The notes beneath the pieces are model-generated. The model saw only the letters and a program-made list of their open reading frames with translations. It searched no databases and was not told the DNA's origin. 64,000 nucleotides of DNA from Phytophthora quininea (lineage: Eukaryota > Oomycota > Peronosporomycetes > Peronosporales > Peronosporaceae). The position numbers were made by a program, and so were the translations under genes. Shown here one piece after another: positions 43,093 to 54,805 of this stretch (positions within the stretch are counted from its first letter, which is position 1; every line of letters starts with the position of its first letter). The stretch is from contig JAAVTG010000845.1 of NCBI GenBank assembly GCA_011947345.1, positions 620,001-684,000 of the forward strand, given 5' to 3'.

Positions 43093-44462
43093 TCAATTTT
43101 GATTCACGATCGCATTGTTCATCGATAATCTTCGCAAAGAAGAGAGAACCAGGCTGCTCCGCTCGCGAAGACGAAAATTGTCCGCTCGATTCGCTGCAGT
43201 GACCACAGGAAATGTCAATCCGCATGATTGTGCGCAATTTGATCGCATCCCGTCGACCACGCGCATTTGTCCGTAGTCATGTGCGTTGATCCAAATTGAG
43301 TCACAGCTTCCAGAGCAACTTATCGGACGCACATATTTCACCACTGCTAGTAGCTGGCTCCAACTAGCGGCACGTCCCATTGCTTTTACAGTATTTGTCC
43401 CCAAGGAATGCTGGTGGAGCCACTCCACGATGTCTAATCGGCCGCTTTGCGCAGCCACGAGCACCGCTGTTGTATTCTGATGCAGCCACTCCAGTATTTC
43501 CACTCGCCCAGAAGAGGCTGCGTGATCCATCGCTTTGATTGTACACCCTTCCGAGCGAGACGCGTGCAGAAATCTCCAGCTTTGTCTCCCGGTGCCCTTG
43601 TAGTTGGCTTGTGGAAAAGCTGCGAGTCACAACTAAGCAGATGCTCTTGATAACTAAATCCTTGACATCCATTGCTGTGTAGTCTATTGCGGCAGGCATA
43701 CATCCCTCGGAGCGATTCATGTACAACCATTGCACAACCTAAAAAAAGCCACGGCCTGCAGCATGGTTCATGGCATCAGTCGCACAACCTTCCATTCGAT
43801 TCACGTGCAATACCCGAGTAACTTCCAAATGGCCATACGCAGCTGCAGTGTCCATGGCGGCACGAGTACATCGTAGGCCCCGTTGGTTCGGTCGGTTGTG
43901 TAGCAACATATCCACGCTGTGCAGGAATTGGAGTACTTCCAGGTGCCACTGGACCATGTCCAGATTCGCAAACCTCGCCACCGATTTGTTTTTCAGTCGT
44001 TCTTCAGCGCTTAAGCGCTCTGCGATGATTTCTCACCGCCGCCTCGTGGATGCAATAGCCGTTCCAAGCTACTGGGGTCCGTTGCTGTTCTTCCAGTAAT
44101 CGCAGAGCCCTCAAAAGCCCCTCGCGAGCTATGGCCACGGCAGTCTCTGGCTGGACAGGCCAGCCGTGGAAGTGTGTCAATAGCCACTGCACCACTCGCA
44201 GGTCTCGGCGGTGTTCGACCGTAGTTGAATTGGCAGGGCCAGCCAGAAGACTCTCTCGCGTTCTCGGGATCCATCTCACTGGTCCAGCGGTTAGCACGAC
44301 GATCTCGGGCCCAGATCAGCTCCAGCAGCGACACCAAACCGACCGGACCAACCCGACACGCCACTATCAGGGGATGTCGACCACCAGGAAGTCCAATATG
44401 ACGGCTTTAATGACCTCGGGAGCGTCAGGAAGCGCCAGTTTGACGACCAGAAGCTGCAGCAT
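43093..44462 (-). pseudogene. Ankyrin-repeat pseudogene
   Basis: Starts like the intact paralogues (MLQLLVVKLALPDAPEVIKA at 44,462, then VGLVSLLELIWARD) and retains ankyrin units such as HLEVTRVLHVNRMEGCATDA, VEILEWLHQNTTA and LDIVEWLHQHS. Frames change repeatedly with stops (for example after GRGFF at 43,739). At about 1.37 kb it is some 500 bp shorter than the 1.88-kb neighbour, lacking a block in the first half. These losses are too large for sequencing errors. It is head-to-head with the intact copy, 282 bp apart, suggesting a local inverted duplication. Confidence 0.8.
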
Positions 44463-44744
44463 GTATCCAATTGTTTCGCAGGAGGCGGAGTGGCCCGAGA
44501 ACTCGCGTCGTCCACGTCGAAGTACTGAAATCGCTTCCAAGCAGGGAAGGGCACCACGAATTGGGCTGCAGAAAGCAGACGGCCAACGCAAACGGAGCCG
44601 TCATTGAGTGTTCCTGCAGCCACCGACATTGCTTCTCTGACCACTCAGTAGTCCGTCGTGTGGAAACCAACGTTTGCTGGTGACTAAAGTCACCACAGAA
44701 GGTGGGCCCAATCACACCTAGCGTCGCTTCATCCTCGTCCGCGA

Positions 44745-46625
44745 ATGCTGCAGCTCCTGGTCGTCAAATTGGCGTTCCCTGAAGCCCCCGACATCGTCGC
44801 TGAACTCGTATCGGACTTCCTGGTGGCGGACATCCCGTTGATGGTGGCGTATCGAGTTGGGCCAGTCGGTTCGCTGTCGCTGCTGGAGCTGATCTGGTCT
44901 CGGGATTCGCGCGACAAGCAGCGGTGGACGCAAGGGATGACTTTTGACGAACACACAGACTTCCACAGCTGCCAGTTCAACTACGGACTGATCTACGCGA
45001 TCCGCCGCGGGGATCCGGAAATGCTGCGCTGGCTGGTGATTCGAATGCCGAGCTGGTGTGCCATCGACCAGCAGGTCGAGCAAACCGCGGCCTCCGAGGG
45101 TCATATCTGGGCCCTACAAGCTCTAGGCGAAGTGCAAGGAGGTTGGGACGTCCAGTGCTTTTCCAAGGCGGCTGAGGGAGGTCGTTGGGACGTTGTGGAG
45201 TGGCTGAGCGGTCGGGTCAGTGATGAAGTTCGAGCAGAGGACAACACCGCCATGATGAGTGCGATGAACGAGAGCAACGTGGAGCGAGTCCAGTGGCTGG
45301 CTGCGAGGGGCTTTGGAGCTGAATTTTTGTTCTTGAAACGATGTGATAAGGAGCAATGGCGATGTCGAGCTGAGGCGATCCGCTATCTACTGGAACGTGG
45401 CGTAGGAGACGTCAATATTTTGGTCGACGATGGGCTCTGTCTAGCAGCAGAGTTCGGGGATCTGGAATTTATAAAGTGGATGGTCGCCAATTTCGTTGCT
45501 CCAGATGATGAACTCACCGGAGGAAATACTGAGCTTTCCCTCCGGGCGGTGGAGAAAGCGAGTCGGAACGGACACATTCCAGTCGTACAGTGGCTGATAG
45601 CTCAACTTGAATCAGCTTCCGGCGGATCCAATGCGATATTTGCGGCGGTATGTGCCGGGGATATCGTAATGGTCCGCTGGCTGCACGAGCAATACTTCTA
45701 CAAATTGGGCGTTGAGCTCTATCAGAATTGTCGAGATGGTTACGAGGAAGTATCGTACGCTGACATGGACACTGCAGCTGACAAAGGGCATTTGGAGGTG
45801 CTGCAGTTTCTACACAGCGTCGATCTTTCGCTACGTAGCAGACAAGAACCTGGACTTGAGTGTACGCCCGCCGCAATGGATGACGCTGCCACGAATGGCC
45901 ATTTGGAAATTGTCAAATGGCTGCACTTCAACAGGAACGAGGGCTGTACGACCAATGCTATGGACCAGGCTGCAGGTCGCGGTCATCTCGAAGTTGTGAA
46001 GTGGTTGCATGAAAATCGGTTGGAAGGATGTACAACCGCCGCAATGGACAACGCGGCAACAGCCGAAGATCAGTTAGAATTTCGGGGCTGCCTCACGACG
46101 CGGAGAATTTCCGACAGCGAGCTAGAAGTGTCCTGGGAGAAGAAGTTGGCGGTGTTACAATTCCTGCATGCAACTCGCTCAGAAGGATGCACGACGAAAG
46201 CGATGGACGAAGCAGCATCCGCCGGACGATTGGAGATACTGAAATGGTTGCATGAAAATACACCCGCAGGCCGCACGCAAAAAGCAGTGCTAGCGGCTGC
46301 CGCAACGGGTCGGTTAGATATCCTCAAATGGCTTCACGAGAACTCGTCGACGAAAAATACAGATGGAGAATTACGACGGGCATCTCGTGGAGGACACTTG
46401 GCGGCGGTAAAGTATCTCTACGCGCGCATTGACTCGGACAAGTCCTATCCCTACTTAGTTCTCAGCCAGGCATGTCAGTTTGGACATGTGCATTTGGTCG
46501 ACTGGATCCAACCCAATTGCGCCGAAATGTCCGGGTTTGCCTATGATGCGATCAAGGCGAAGAACCGGGCAGAGGCATTCCTACACCGAGAGCGGAAGGT
46601 TATTCAGACGTACGAGCGACAGTAG
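44745..46625 (+). CDS. Ankyrin-repeat protein, 626 aa
   Basis: Intact single frame from ATG 44,745. The N-terminal leader (MLQLLVVKLAFPEAPDIVAE, SLSLLELIWSRDSRD) matches that of the proteins at 34,520 and 44,462. A solenoid of ankyrin repeats follows, e.g. GHLEVVKWLHENRLEGCTTA and GRLEILKWLHENTPAG. Length and layout match the 624-aa paralogue 10 kb upstream. Cytoplasmic or nuclear protein-binding scaffold by inference; partner unknown. The flanking pseudogene and the distant paralogue show an expanding local family. Confidence 0.9.
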   Translation: MLQLLVVKLAFPEAPDIVAELVSDFLVADIPLMVAYRVGPVGSLSLLELIWSRDSRDKQRWTQGMTFDEHTDFHSCQFNYGLIYAIRRGDPEMLRWLVIRMPSWCAIDQQVEQTAASEGHIWALQALGEVQGGWDVQCFSKAAEGGRWDVVEWLSGRVSDEVRAEDNTAMMSAMNESNVERVQWLAARGFGAEFLFLKRCDKEQWRCRAEAIRYLLERGVGDVNILVDDGLCLAAEFGDLEFIKWMVANFVAPDDELTGGNTELSLRAVEKASRNGHIPVVQWLIAQLESASGGSNAIFAAVCAGDIVMVRWLHEQYFYKLGVELYQNCRDGYEEVSYADMDTAADKGHLEVLQFLHSVDLSLRSRQEPGLECTPAAMDDAATNGHLEIVKWLHFNRNEGCTTNAMDQAAGRGHLEVVKWLHENRLEGCTTAAMDNAATAEDQLEFRGCLTTRRISDSELEVSWEKKLAVLQFLHATRSEGCTTKAMDEAASAGRLEILKWLHENTPAGRTQKAVLAAAATGRLDILKWLHENSSTKNTDGELRRASRGGHLAAVKYLYARIDSDKSYPYLVLSQACQFGHVHLVDWIQPNCAEMSGFAYDAIKAKNRAEAFLHRERKVIQTYERQ

Positions 46626-46782
46626 TAGGAGCAGTGACATCGTCAACAATCTACGAAGGACTCATGCAAACCACAGCGAACTCGACAGCAGCGAGCAAGA
46701 GGACGACAAAGTTTTGAGCGAGTGAATACCGGAGTTCATTGACGGTACTTATCAATCCCGTGCAGGGCGTTTCTGTCGCCGC

Positions 46783-47264
46783 TTAGTTCTTCGGCGTTCG
46801 TCTCTTCACGATCATGTAAAACCTCTCGTATATCTGGTACCGAATGTAGTCGGGGTTCGCCTTCAAATCGGCAATTCGACCATACATGTAGGATTCACGC
46901 GCGAGAGGCCCGAGGTTCAAGTTCTTCCAGACGTCCTCAGGCTTGTATCCCTGCTTGTACCACCGCTTGAAAGTGGCGAACTGTTCCTTGATTTTCGGGT
47001 CGGACCTCAGCGTCTTTCTTTTCAGCAAGATTTCGACGCTCCGAAATACCCGGACCATGGCATTTTTAAACCTCTCTCTTCATCGTCAGCGTTGTCGGTC
47101 TCATCACTTGTCGTTCTTAGGAAGCGCTTATCAATCCCGTGATCCGCGAGGTTTTCGCCCAAAAGGTTAGCCTGGCCGATGTTCTTGGATGACGGTCCAG
47201 CGTCGCAGCTTGAAAGCAAAGCAATCGTTGCAATCAGCACAAGGTAGTAGTAGACCAAGCGCAT
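46783..47264 (-). CDS. RXLR-dEER effector with one frame break
   Basis: Secreted, host-translocated effector candidate of the Phytophthora type. The first frame (from 47,264) has a signal peptide of about 22 residues (MRLVYYYLVLIATIALLSSC), then RFLR at residues 47-50 and an acidic stretch ending DEER at 61-64. The frame then closes early, while the C-terminal domain continues in another frame to 46,783 (KIKEQFATFKRWYKQGYKPE, then VWKNLNL), with the Trp/Tyr pattern of WY-type effector domains. The break coincides with a five-A run near 47,057. Whether it is real inactivation or an undercall cannot be decided here. The host target is unknown. Confidence 0.8.
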
Positions 47265-47389
47265 GACAGTAGGCGAAGTTCTCAGTGGTTATGGCAGGCG
47301 GGAGGCGAAATTGCGAGTGACATGATCAGAATCTGGCGATTGCTGCGTCACAGCAACGATATGTGTACGGTTCCCCCAATTGCCCGCAA

Positions 47390-47645
47390 ACAATGGGATC
47401 GTCAACCAAGAACGTTGCCCAGCCTAGGATATCAAGTGATGCGTTCAACGCATCGCTGACGATGAAGAGAGAGAGGTGTCATCACCAAGGCATTTCGGGG
47501 CGCTCAAGTCAAGCCGAAGAGCACGACACTGAAGGCTGCCCCGAAAATCAAAGAGCACTTCAGAGCACTTCGACACCTTTAAGATGTGGTACAAAATGGA
47601 TAGTACACTCCAGAATGTGTGTAACCTTACTGTTAACGAACGTTG
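47390..47645 (+). pseudogene. Decayed RXLR-effector relative on the opposite strand
   Basis: The plus strand retains ADDEER (about 47,455-47,475) and, in a second frame, LKAAPKIKEHFRALRH and then MWYKMDSTLQNVCNL, matching the dEER and C-terminal landmarks of the effector at 46,783-47,264. No signal peptide or RXLR is readable; stops and frame changes are frequent. It is a divergently oriented, decayed paralogue. Confidence 0.55.
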
Positions 47646-47907
47646 TGTTTACGTTCAAATCTCATAGCTGATCGGCAGCGTATAGCTGTAGAGTCTGTGA
47701 GCTTCAATGTAAACTTACCGTCGCTCGGCTCTGTTACACTGATCCTAGGGCGACCCAGCCCTGAAACCTTTCGCTTCCAGGTCGTTCCGATTCTCCACAA
47801 CAAACCTCACGACCGACATTGGCCAGATTCTTGCCTGCTCTCAATCAAATAAGCAATACTGGGTAGAAATTGCAGCACCTCGCAAGGTGCTGCAATTCAG
47901 ATAGAAC

Positions 47908-47997
47908 TCAACGCACAATCCGTGAAAAGTATTGCCCGTACAGCCCAGCGTCGCAGCCCGAGAGCAAAGTAATCGTTGCAACGAGCACGAGACGCAT
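47908..47997 (-). pseudogene. Signal-peptide remnant of an effector paralogue
   Basis: Reads MRLVLVATITLLSGCDAG, nearly the signal peptide of the neighbouring effector, and stops 11 codons later. No RXLR or effector domain follows. The surrounding stretch 48,000-48,210 has no gene. Confidence 0.55.
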
Positions 47998-48210
47998 AAA
48001 TATAAGCGAGGTAGTTGTGGCAGTCGGAAAACAAAACGGCGAATGGCTTGGCGACAAACTGGCGTTGGTTTCCACGGTACTGCGGTCATCCATATAATGA
48101 TTGCTGTAAGAACTAACTACGGTGAGAAACTATTGTGCAGTGTCAAAAAGTAGTGTTTATTCTCGCAATGGTTTGCGCGTTACTACTCACTGGAATGGCC
48201 ATAAGATTTC

Positions 48211-51200
48211 TCAACCGATAGCGTCGTAGCCCTGGCGAGCGCGACGACGTCGAATGAGGAACAACACAATGATAGCCAGGAGGAAGACGCAGCCCACCAC
48301 AATCCCCACAATCGCAGTCATAGAATACATCGACTTCTTCTTCTTCGAGGACGGCTTCTCTTCCTCTTCGCCTTCCTCGCTCTGAGCGTGCTCGCTTCCC
48401 GACTTACCAGAGGCGCTTACATCCACAGCCTTGCCATCATCTCTCTTCTTCTCACGTTTTGGAGCTGTTGCTGAATGAGCAACTACTTTCACTTGAAATT
48501 CCTCGCCAATCGACACGTCAAGACGAGTCAGAACCAACGTGTCTGACTGGGCAAAGTAGTCCGCTTTGACATCGTGCTGATGCGCAGGGTCTTCGCCTTT
48601 GGTCGTCACAAGCGTAGCACGAATGGACGAGTTTGCGGAAAAGCCTCCATCGCCACGCACGCCGTAGACCCGAATCTCGCCAAGGTCTGCCTGCATTTCG
48701 GGACCGACGTATCCGCGGGACTCCGCTCGGCTCTTAAACTCGAGCGTATCGCTTGAGTTCTGAAATATGCCGAAGCTCATGAGCGAATAGCGCGAGTCTT
48801 CCACAGCAGACAACGAGTCCCCATCGTCAACATACAGCTGACCCATCGCGTCGGGGTGTTTTTGGAAGTGTCTAGCGCAGCGAGAAGCGTGAAGCCTCCA
48901 CGCCGAGACAGCGTTGTCGTGGTAAGTGGCTGCTGGGTAGGCACGATAAAACCTCCACGGAGGTGAAGCTGCAATTTGGGGAGCGGAGTCAGCAAATTCA
49001 AACGTCTGCCGCTTGACGTGCTTTCCGCATGCACTGCCAACTTGCCATTCTGCGCATCGTACCACTCTGCAACCGGGAAATAAACATCCAGCGAGATGGA
49101 TCCTTCGCGCACAACTGGCGACACCATGATGGCTGGTCCTAGTAAATACTGATGCTCGACATCTCTGGCGCCTTTATCGCTTGGAAACTCCAAAGAGAGG
49201 CCGAACAACGGGACTGCCAGTTCGATGAGCCTCGTAAAACAGCGTGTACATGTATGGCAAGTATCGGTAGCGGCGGAGCAGCGTCGATCGCAGAATATTG
49301 AGCGCGTTGGCGTCGAAATCGATTGGCGTCTGCATCTGCCCAAACTTCTCGGCATGGTTTCGCAGCAGCGGAAGAAAGGAAGCAGCTTGATGCCACCGGA
49401 TACACAGCTCCGTGGACGATCGTCCATGCCCTCCGCAGACATTTGACCCCGTCAACGGAATCCCCAGCAAGTTCATCTGCAACGTACCGGCAATCGACAG
49501 ACGCAGTTGGTCCCAAGACGCTGGGGTATCATCTCCCAGCCAGTGACCCGCAAAGCTGCCAGAACCCGCGAATGTCGACCGAGACAACAGAATGCTGCGC
49601 TTCTTCACAATCGAATTCAGAGCGTGTCGCGTCGCCCGGGCTTGCATGTGTCCATACAGCGAGTGGAGGTTGTAATGCAGCGAGGAATGGTGAAGTGCTG
49701 CCATCGGAAGAGTACCCGAGTTCAAGTTCCCGTGGCCTCCACATTTCGGTTCGTTCTGCCCGGGGACAAACGGTTGGCGATACGGGTCGAACGGAAAGGT
49801 GACGTCGTTCGTTCGGATGAAGCCTCCGTCGCCAGCATCAACATCACCATAGCTTAAATGGTTGCTGCGGCATTGATCGGCGCAAATATCGTCTTCAGCA
49901 GCAAAGGCACAGTCACAAGAACTGCTCGGCTCGTTCATATCGAGCCACAAGCCGTCGAAAGGAAGCACATACTTGTGAAATTTGGCCAACTGCTCCTGCC
50001 AATACCTTGAAGCGTCCGGGTGGACGAAATCAACAAATACCGACCAGCGCGACCAGAAAGACTTTTGCGCATAGCGTTCACCGCCGACGCCCTTCACAAA
50101 CACATCCAGCTCTTCACCACGCGCCATTGGGTCCCATTCTTCATTCTGCTCGTGTTGAGGAAGCGTGACCATCGACCGTTTGGCATCGTATCTCGTCGTA
50201 TGACCATGCTTGTCAGTACGATGCAGTTGCGACGAATTTAACGAGCGGATTGCTGGGATTTGGACACACACGAAGTATTGGTTGTGGAAGTGCAAGTCGT
50301 CAATAAACGAGTGCATGCTGCGGTGCGAAAACTTGGTCTCGTCCAAAGAGAGCGCGCGGCCATAGTCAGCAGTGTACTCGATGTCTTGCCAGTACGCGTC
50401 AAGAGGCACGCCGGCCAGTCGAAGTTGCATGACAACTTTCGATGCATCGTTAGCGGATGAGCTGTCTCCTCCACGGTTGCCGACATGGTACCCCAACGCC
50501 CAGTACGGCGGCAATTCAGGTCGACCAACGACGCTCGTGTACTCCTCGATGACATCTGTCGGACTTGGACCGGAAAACACAAACACGTCGAGAATGCCGC
50601 CCGTGAGGCGAAACGTCAGCGCGTCACGGCGAGATACGACCTCCATCGCGTTGGAAGACAACACAAAAATGCCATGCGCGCGACTGGAGATGCCGTTCTC
50701 CAGCTGAAGCACAAAGGGGTGTACGCCGTACAGATTGTCTCCACCTCCGCGCGTGTGAATCGGAGCCGACTCATTCGGCGCGCGTGCGAACATCGGGTAG
50801 AGGTCGCCTTCTTTGTCTGCGCGAAGTCTCGCAGGCCCGACACGCTCACCGAGTCCGTACAGCACAGGCTCGTCGTCGTCTGCCGTCTGTGCAAGTTGAG
50901 TAGAGAACTCGAGGAACTGGTTCTCAAACACCAGACCGCTGAAGCTGGCACCTTCGTCTTCGCGCTCGACTGGCGGTGTTGAGTTGAACAGCACTTCTCC
51001 GGAGTGTCGTCGCGTCACGGCGACTCCAAACGGCCAGGACGTGAAGTGGACGTCAAAGGTACTCGACTTCTCTCCATCTCGTCGTCGAACGGGCAAGTCG
51101 GGGACTTGGTATCTCGGGAAGGCAGGGTCGGTGATCCGGATTCGAACTTGGTTCATCGACTCTTTGGTGACCAGCAGTTGCAGCAGCGCCACATCATTAC

Positions 51201-51672
51201 CGAACGGTCCTTGATGACCAGGACGCAGTGCCAACGTTCCTCGCCATCCCTCGTCGACCTCATCAAGTGTCAACAGCTCGTAGCCTTCCGACAAAGGCTG
51301 GAAACAGATTTCATTGTGGAAGCAGCAGCCTGCAGACTCACAAGCGTCAACGTCGAGCAGCTCCGTCGAAGCGAAGCGAGGGTTACGGCAAGCCATTCTT
51401 GAAGGCTTGGCCACATTGGCACAGCGCCGAGTGGACGGAGCTTTGGAGGCTGCGAAGGCGCAAGGGATGCCGCCGTTGTCCAGACTCTGCCAGCAGCAGC
51501 CTTGCGCCAGACAGAGCTCCTCCGTAGCGTTGGGGAAGTTGTCTATGGGCGGGTAGCAGTCTACGCGCTGCGAGGGCTGCTTGGCGCACACGGGGGTGGA
51601 CACGCCGCGCAGAGCGTCAGCTGCAGCGACAGACACTGCGAGAGGCAGCAGAAGACGACGAAGCAGCGCCAT
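48211..51672 (-). CDS. GH31 alpha-glucosidase, membrane-anchored
   Basis: Hydrolyses alpha-linked glucose residues from oligosaccharides in the secretory pathway or at the cell surface. ATG 51,672 gives a signal peptide (MALLRRLLLPLAVSVAAADA). Two P-type trefoil modules follow (VDCYPP...CLAQGCCW; CRNPRF...ACESAGCCF). GH31 landmarks are GDNLYGVHPF, the nucleophile motif DGLWLDMNEPSS and the acid/base motif GHWLGDDTPASW (the usual Asn is Asp, the catalytic Asp present). The C terminus has a linker rich in Lys/Glu and one transmembrane helix (AIVGIVVGCVFLLAIIVLFL) followed by RRRR. Frame breaks at about 49,195 (T run) and 48,860 (C run) leave conserved sequence on both sides and look like assembly indels. 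The enzyme class is firm; the anchored form is notable. Confidence 0.88.
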
Positions 51673-52065
51673 TGTGTCGACAAGTAGAAATCTGCGTTGT
51701 GGGCTACGGCGCACGTTGGGGAGTGTAGGGTGATAAAGAGCTCGTCGCAGGTCTCGCGGCAGTTGAGTTGAAGTGGTTGACAATGCCCAACGCCTTGAAT
51801 TCAGCCAATGACTCAATGTTTTCCCAAAGCCTTGTCACTCTCGGCCGACTGTTGTGCTACCACGCCCCCATTCAAGCCTCGCCAACTCCCCTTCCCCGGT
51901 CCTTACGTAGCATCGCCTCCAACTCCTGTGGCTCCGCGTGTGTGCTGCAAGTCATTTCGACTTTAACGGCAAGTGGTGTTGTACACATAACGTTCAATTT
52001 ACGATGGTGTGCGCCACACCATACATTTTGGCCCCCTTCAACCAGACAGCGGACGAGGGGCGATC

Positions 52066-54716
52066 ATGGAGCCGCCGAGCCTGCTGCCGCACGTGGACGA
52101 GCTGGTGATGGAGTACCTGCTCTTCCGGGGCTTCACCAAGGTGCGGAGGGCGCTCTCCCTGCCCCAAACCCGCCAGAACTAACGACAAGGGTATATTTTA
52201 GAGTTTTCAGACGTTCAACGCCGAACGCAAGCGAGACCGCGCCAAGGGCTTCGACGTGGGGCAAGTCATCTCGCAGCTGCTGGGAGCGATCCAAGCGTAC
52301 GGCTTTTTCATGGTGTTCTTGAGGAGCTACGGCCCCTAGAAGAAGATTTGTTTAACATGTCATTGTTCATTATTATTTGTTATAGCTACCAGATCGAGAC
52401 GGTGCTGGAGACGTGGAAGTTCCTAACAGCCAGATTCTTCAACCATTTAGACGCTTCCTACGCCTCTGTGAGCCGCTGATACCTGAGTGTGGCTAATATT
52501 TATTATGATACTGATGATACGATTATTATTTTTTTTTGCAGACTGTGCAGCAGCTGGAGACGTCGCTGTTACGGCTTTATGTGGTAAATGCAGTCAAGAC
52601 GGGCCACAGGGAGAAGGCGGCCGAATTCTTCCAGTTGCACGCCGACAAACTGAACGCGTCGGTGTCTGCCGGAGCGTCGTCGTCCGATTCGTGGAGTCGC
52701 TGGTTCATCTTGCCGTACATTGAGCACCCAGAGACCGACGCCTACTTCCAAGTGTTCTTCGGCCATCCGTGGCTGGAAGCCTTTGTGACGTCGTTCCGAA
52801 ATTTTTTGTCGCTGGTATTTCGAAACGTGCCTCTGCCTAAGCTACTTGCATTCCAACTCGCACGACTGGAAGAGCCCACACTGAAGCTGCGGCTGAAGGT
52901 GAGCCAGTCGGAAGCGACGCGTCTACGGCTTTACAATAGTGAGGCTGCTGCGAAGATCAAGAATCTGGAGGAAGCGGGGCGCCAGCTCCACTCGATCCTC
53001 CGCATAATGGTGCAGCACAGCTTCATGGAGCATTTCTCGACGTCCACGTCGAATTTTGGGGAGATGAATGATGGGAGACTAAAAAGTCGAAGTCGAAGCC
53101 GCAGCTATGGGGCAGCGCAGAGCGGTGTAGGGCTCTCTCAGAAGCAGATGAAGGAGATCGGCGAGCTCTTCGGCATCAGCAGCGAGCACAGTCCGCGGAA
53201 GATCCCGACTCTGTGGACCCTGTCGATATGCCACGCGTTGCCGAAGTGTATTTACCTGTAGACGAGCTTAGTGGCGACGAGCCGCTTGGCCAAAACGACG
53301 AAGAAGACGAAGTGGACGACGAAGTATCGGACGTGCCATTGGCGGAAGAGCGAGACAGCAGCGACCCACCGTCGCCGATGTTTTCGCCGATCACTGTCGA
53401 TGATGGGGAAAATTCGCCCACTGGACCGGTACCCGTGACGAATGCAGTCCCAGATAGGAAGCTTTCGTGGGCAACGGATGTTCGCGATAATGGTGTGAAC
53501 GACGCTCAGACGTCGTTGATCCGTGAGCTCAACATGCTCAATGACTGGAAGCCCACAAGATCAGTTATGACACCTCGAAGCCGGTTTTCGCCGGACGGGC
53601 AATTTATCGCTATTGCGAAGCTTAGCAACGCTCATGTCGATATTTGGGCAACAAACCCGGTGGTGCTAGCACCGACGTCCACAATCAAGCTACCGGGGCG
53701 GCTTTCTGGTCTTGATTGGCTTGGCCCAGGCTCTGACAAACAGGTTCGTATTTTGGAGGTCGTATTTGTTTCGCTAGAAGTTGACACGACGTGTTATGTT
53801 GTTTTATTCTATTTGAGCAGCTTTTAGCTTGCACCTTAGAGGATGGTGCAATGATGCTGTGGAGTGCCGATGGCCAAGAAGTGTTCACATGTCCACCCAA
53901 CGAAGAAGGTTCGCAGGCTCTACAGCTCACGTGTGCTCGAGAAGCCCCGATCGCTGCTTGTTTGATCACTCCACGTGATGACGGAGACACTTCCCATCAA
54001 CAAGTGCTCGTGTTGCACGGTGGAGCCGAAGAGCCGATGCAAGACTTTATCTCGATGGAGGGGAAGCAGCTCACTTGCCTGGCGTGGAGTAACAAGGGCG
54101 ATGTGCTGATCGCCGGAAGTCGAACGGGTGATATTGAGTTTATTGATGTGATTCGGCCGGAGCGAGTGTACAGGTGTAACATCTTCGCGAGTGCTGGGTC
54201 TGATAATTCTTCCAAAGGGAACTTGGCAGCGATCTGTTTATCTCCCGATGGAGGATCGCTGCTGAGCGTACAGGAAAATGGCGCGGTGGTCGCTGAATGG
54301 TCCGTCGCGTCGATTTTGGTTGCAGTCACTTCCCCATCGAATGGAACTAGCGACGTTAGAGGCAGCGTGATAGACGTGAACCCACCGTTGGTGCGGACAT
54401 ACGAATTGGGTGGGCGTTTGGCTTTCTGTGACACCGAAGTTGACACTACGATACGCTTTCTTGCCAAGAGCGACTACTTTGCAGTTAGCGACTCCACTGC
54501 ACTCCATCTCTTCAAGGTGCGACGCGTTTGGCTTTGCATGGTATGCGCTGCAATTCTCTAATGTGTTTCTGTCTTCCACAGAGTGGCAACAAGCGCGACA
54601 TCTCGACGTTCGTCCCGGACCAAGCTGCTATCGCAGACTTGGATTGGGACCCCGTCGCCCCAGTCTGCTGTACAGCTAACCACGACGGAACCATCTCGGT
54701 GTGGAATGTAAGGTAG
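52066..54716 (+). CDS. WDR91: WDR91 homologue (endosomal Rab7-pathway regulator)
   Basis: ATG 52,066 starts MEPPSLLPHVDELVMEYLLF, matching the WDR91 N terminus, and continues through VQQLETSLLRLYVVNAVKTG, WSRWFILPYIEHPETDAYFQ and FRNFLSLVFRNVPLPKLLAF, then a coiled coil and a WD40 region (RFSPDGQFIAIAKLSN; HVDIWAT; CTLEDGAMMLWSADGQE; HDGTISVWNVR). Introns: 52,141-52,210, 52,297-52,385, 52,468-52,542, 53,744-53,820 and 54,517-54,581, all GT...AG. One frame break at about 53,189 is cured by one C in a short C run. In animals WDR91 promotes early-to-late endosome conversion with WDR81 by limiting PI3P synthesis; conservation of that role here is inferred. Confidence 0.85.
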
Positions 54717-54805
54717 GCGGGTGGGTGCTAAAATAATGGCAACTATTTTCGCCGGTTAGTCGGCGCCCAGCGTCGAGTTGGCCGCTTCAGCTTCAGCTCC
54801 AGACA

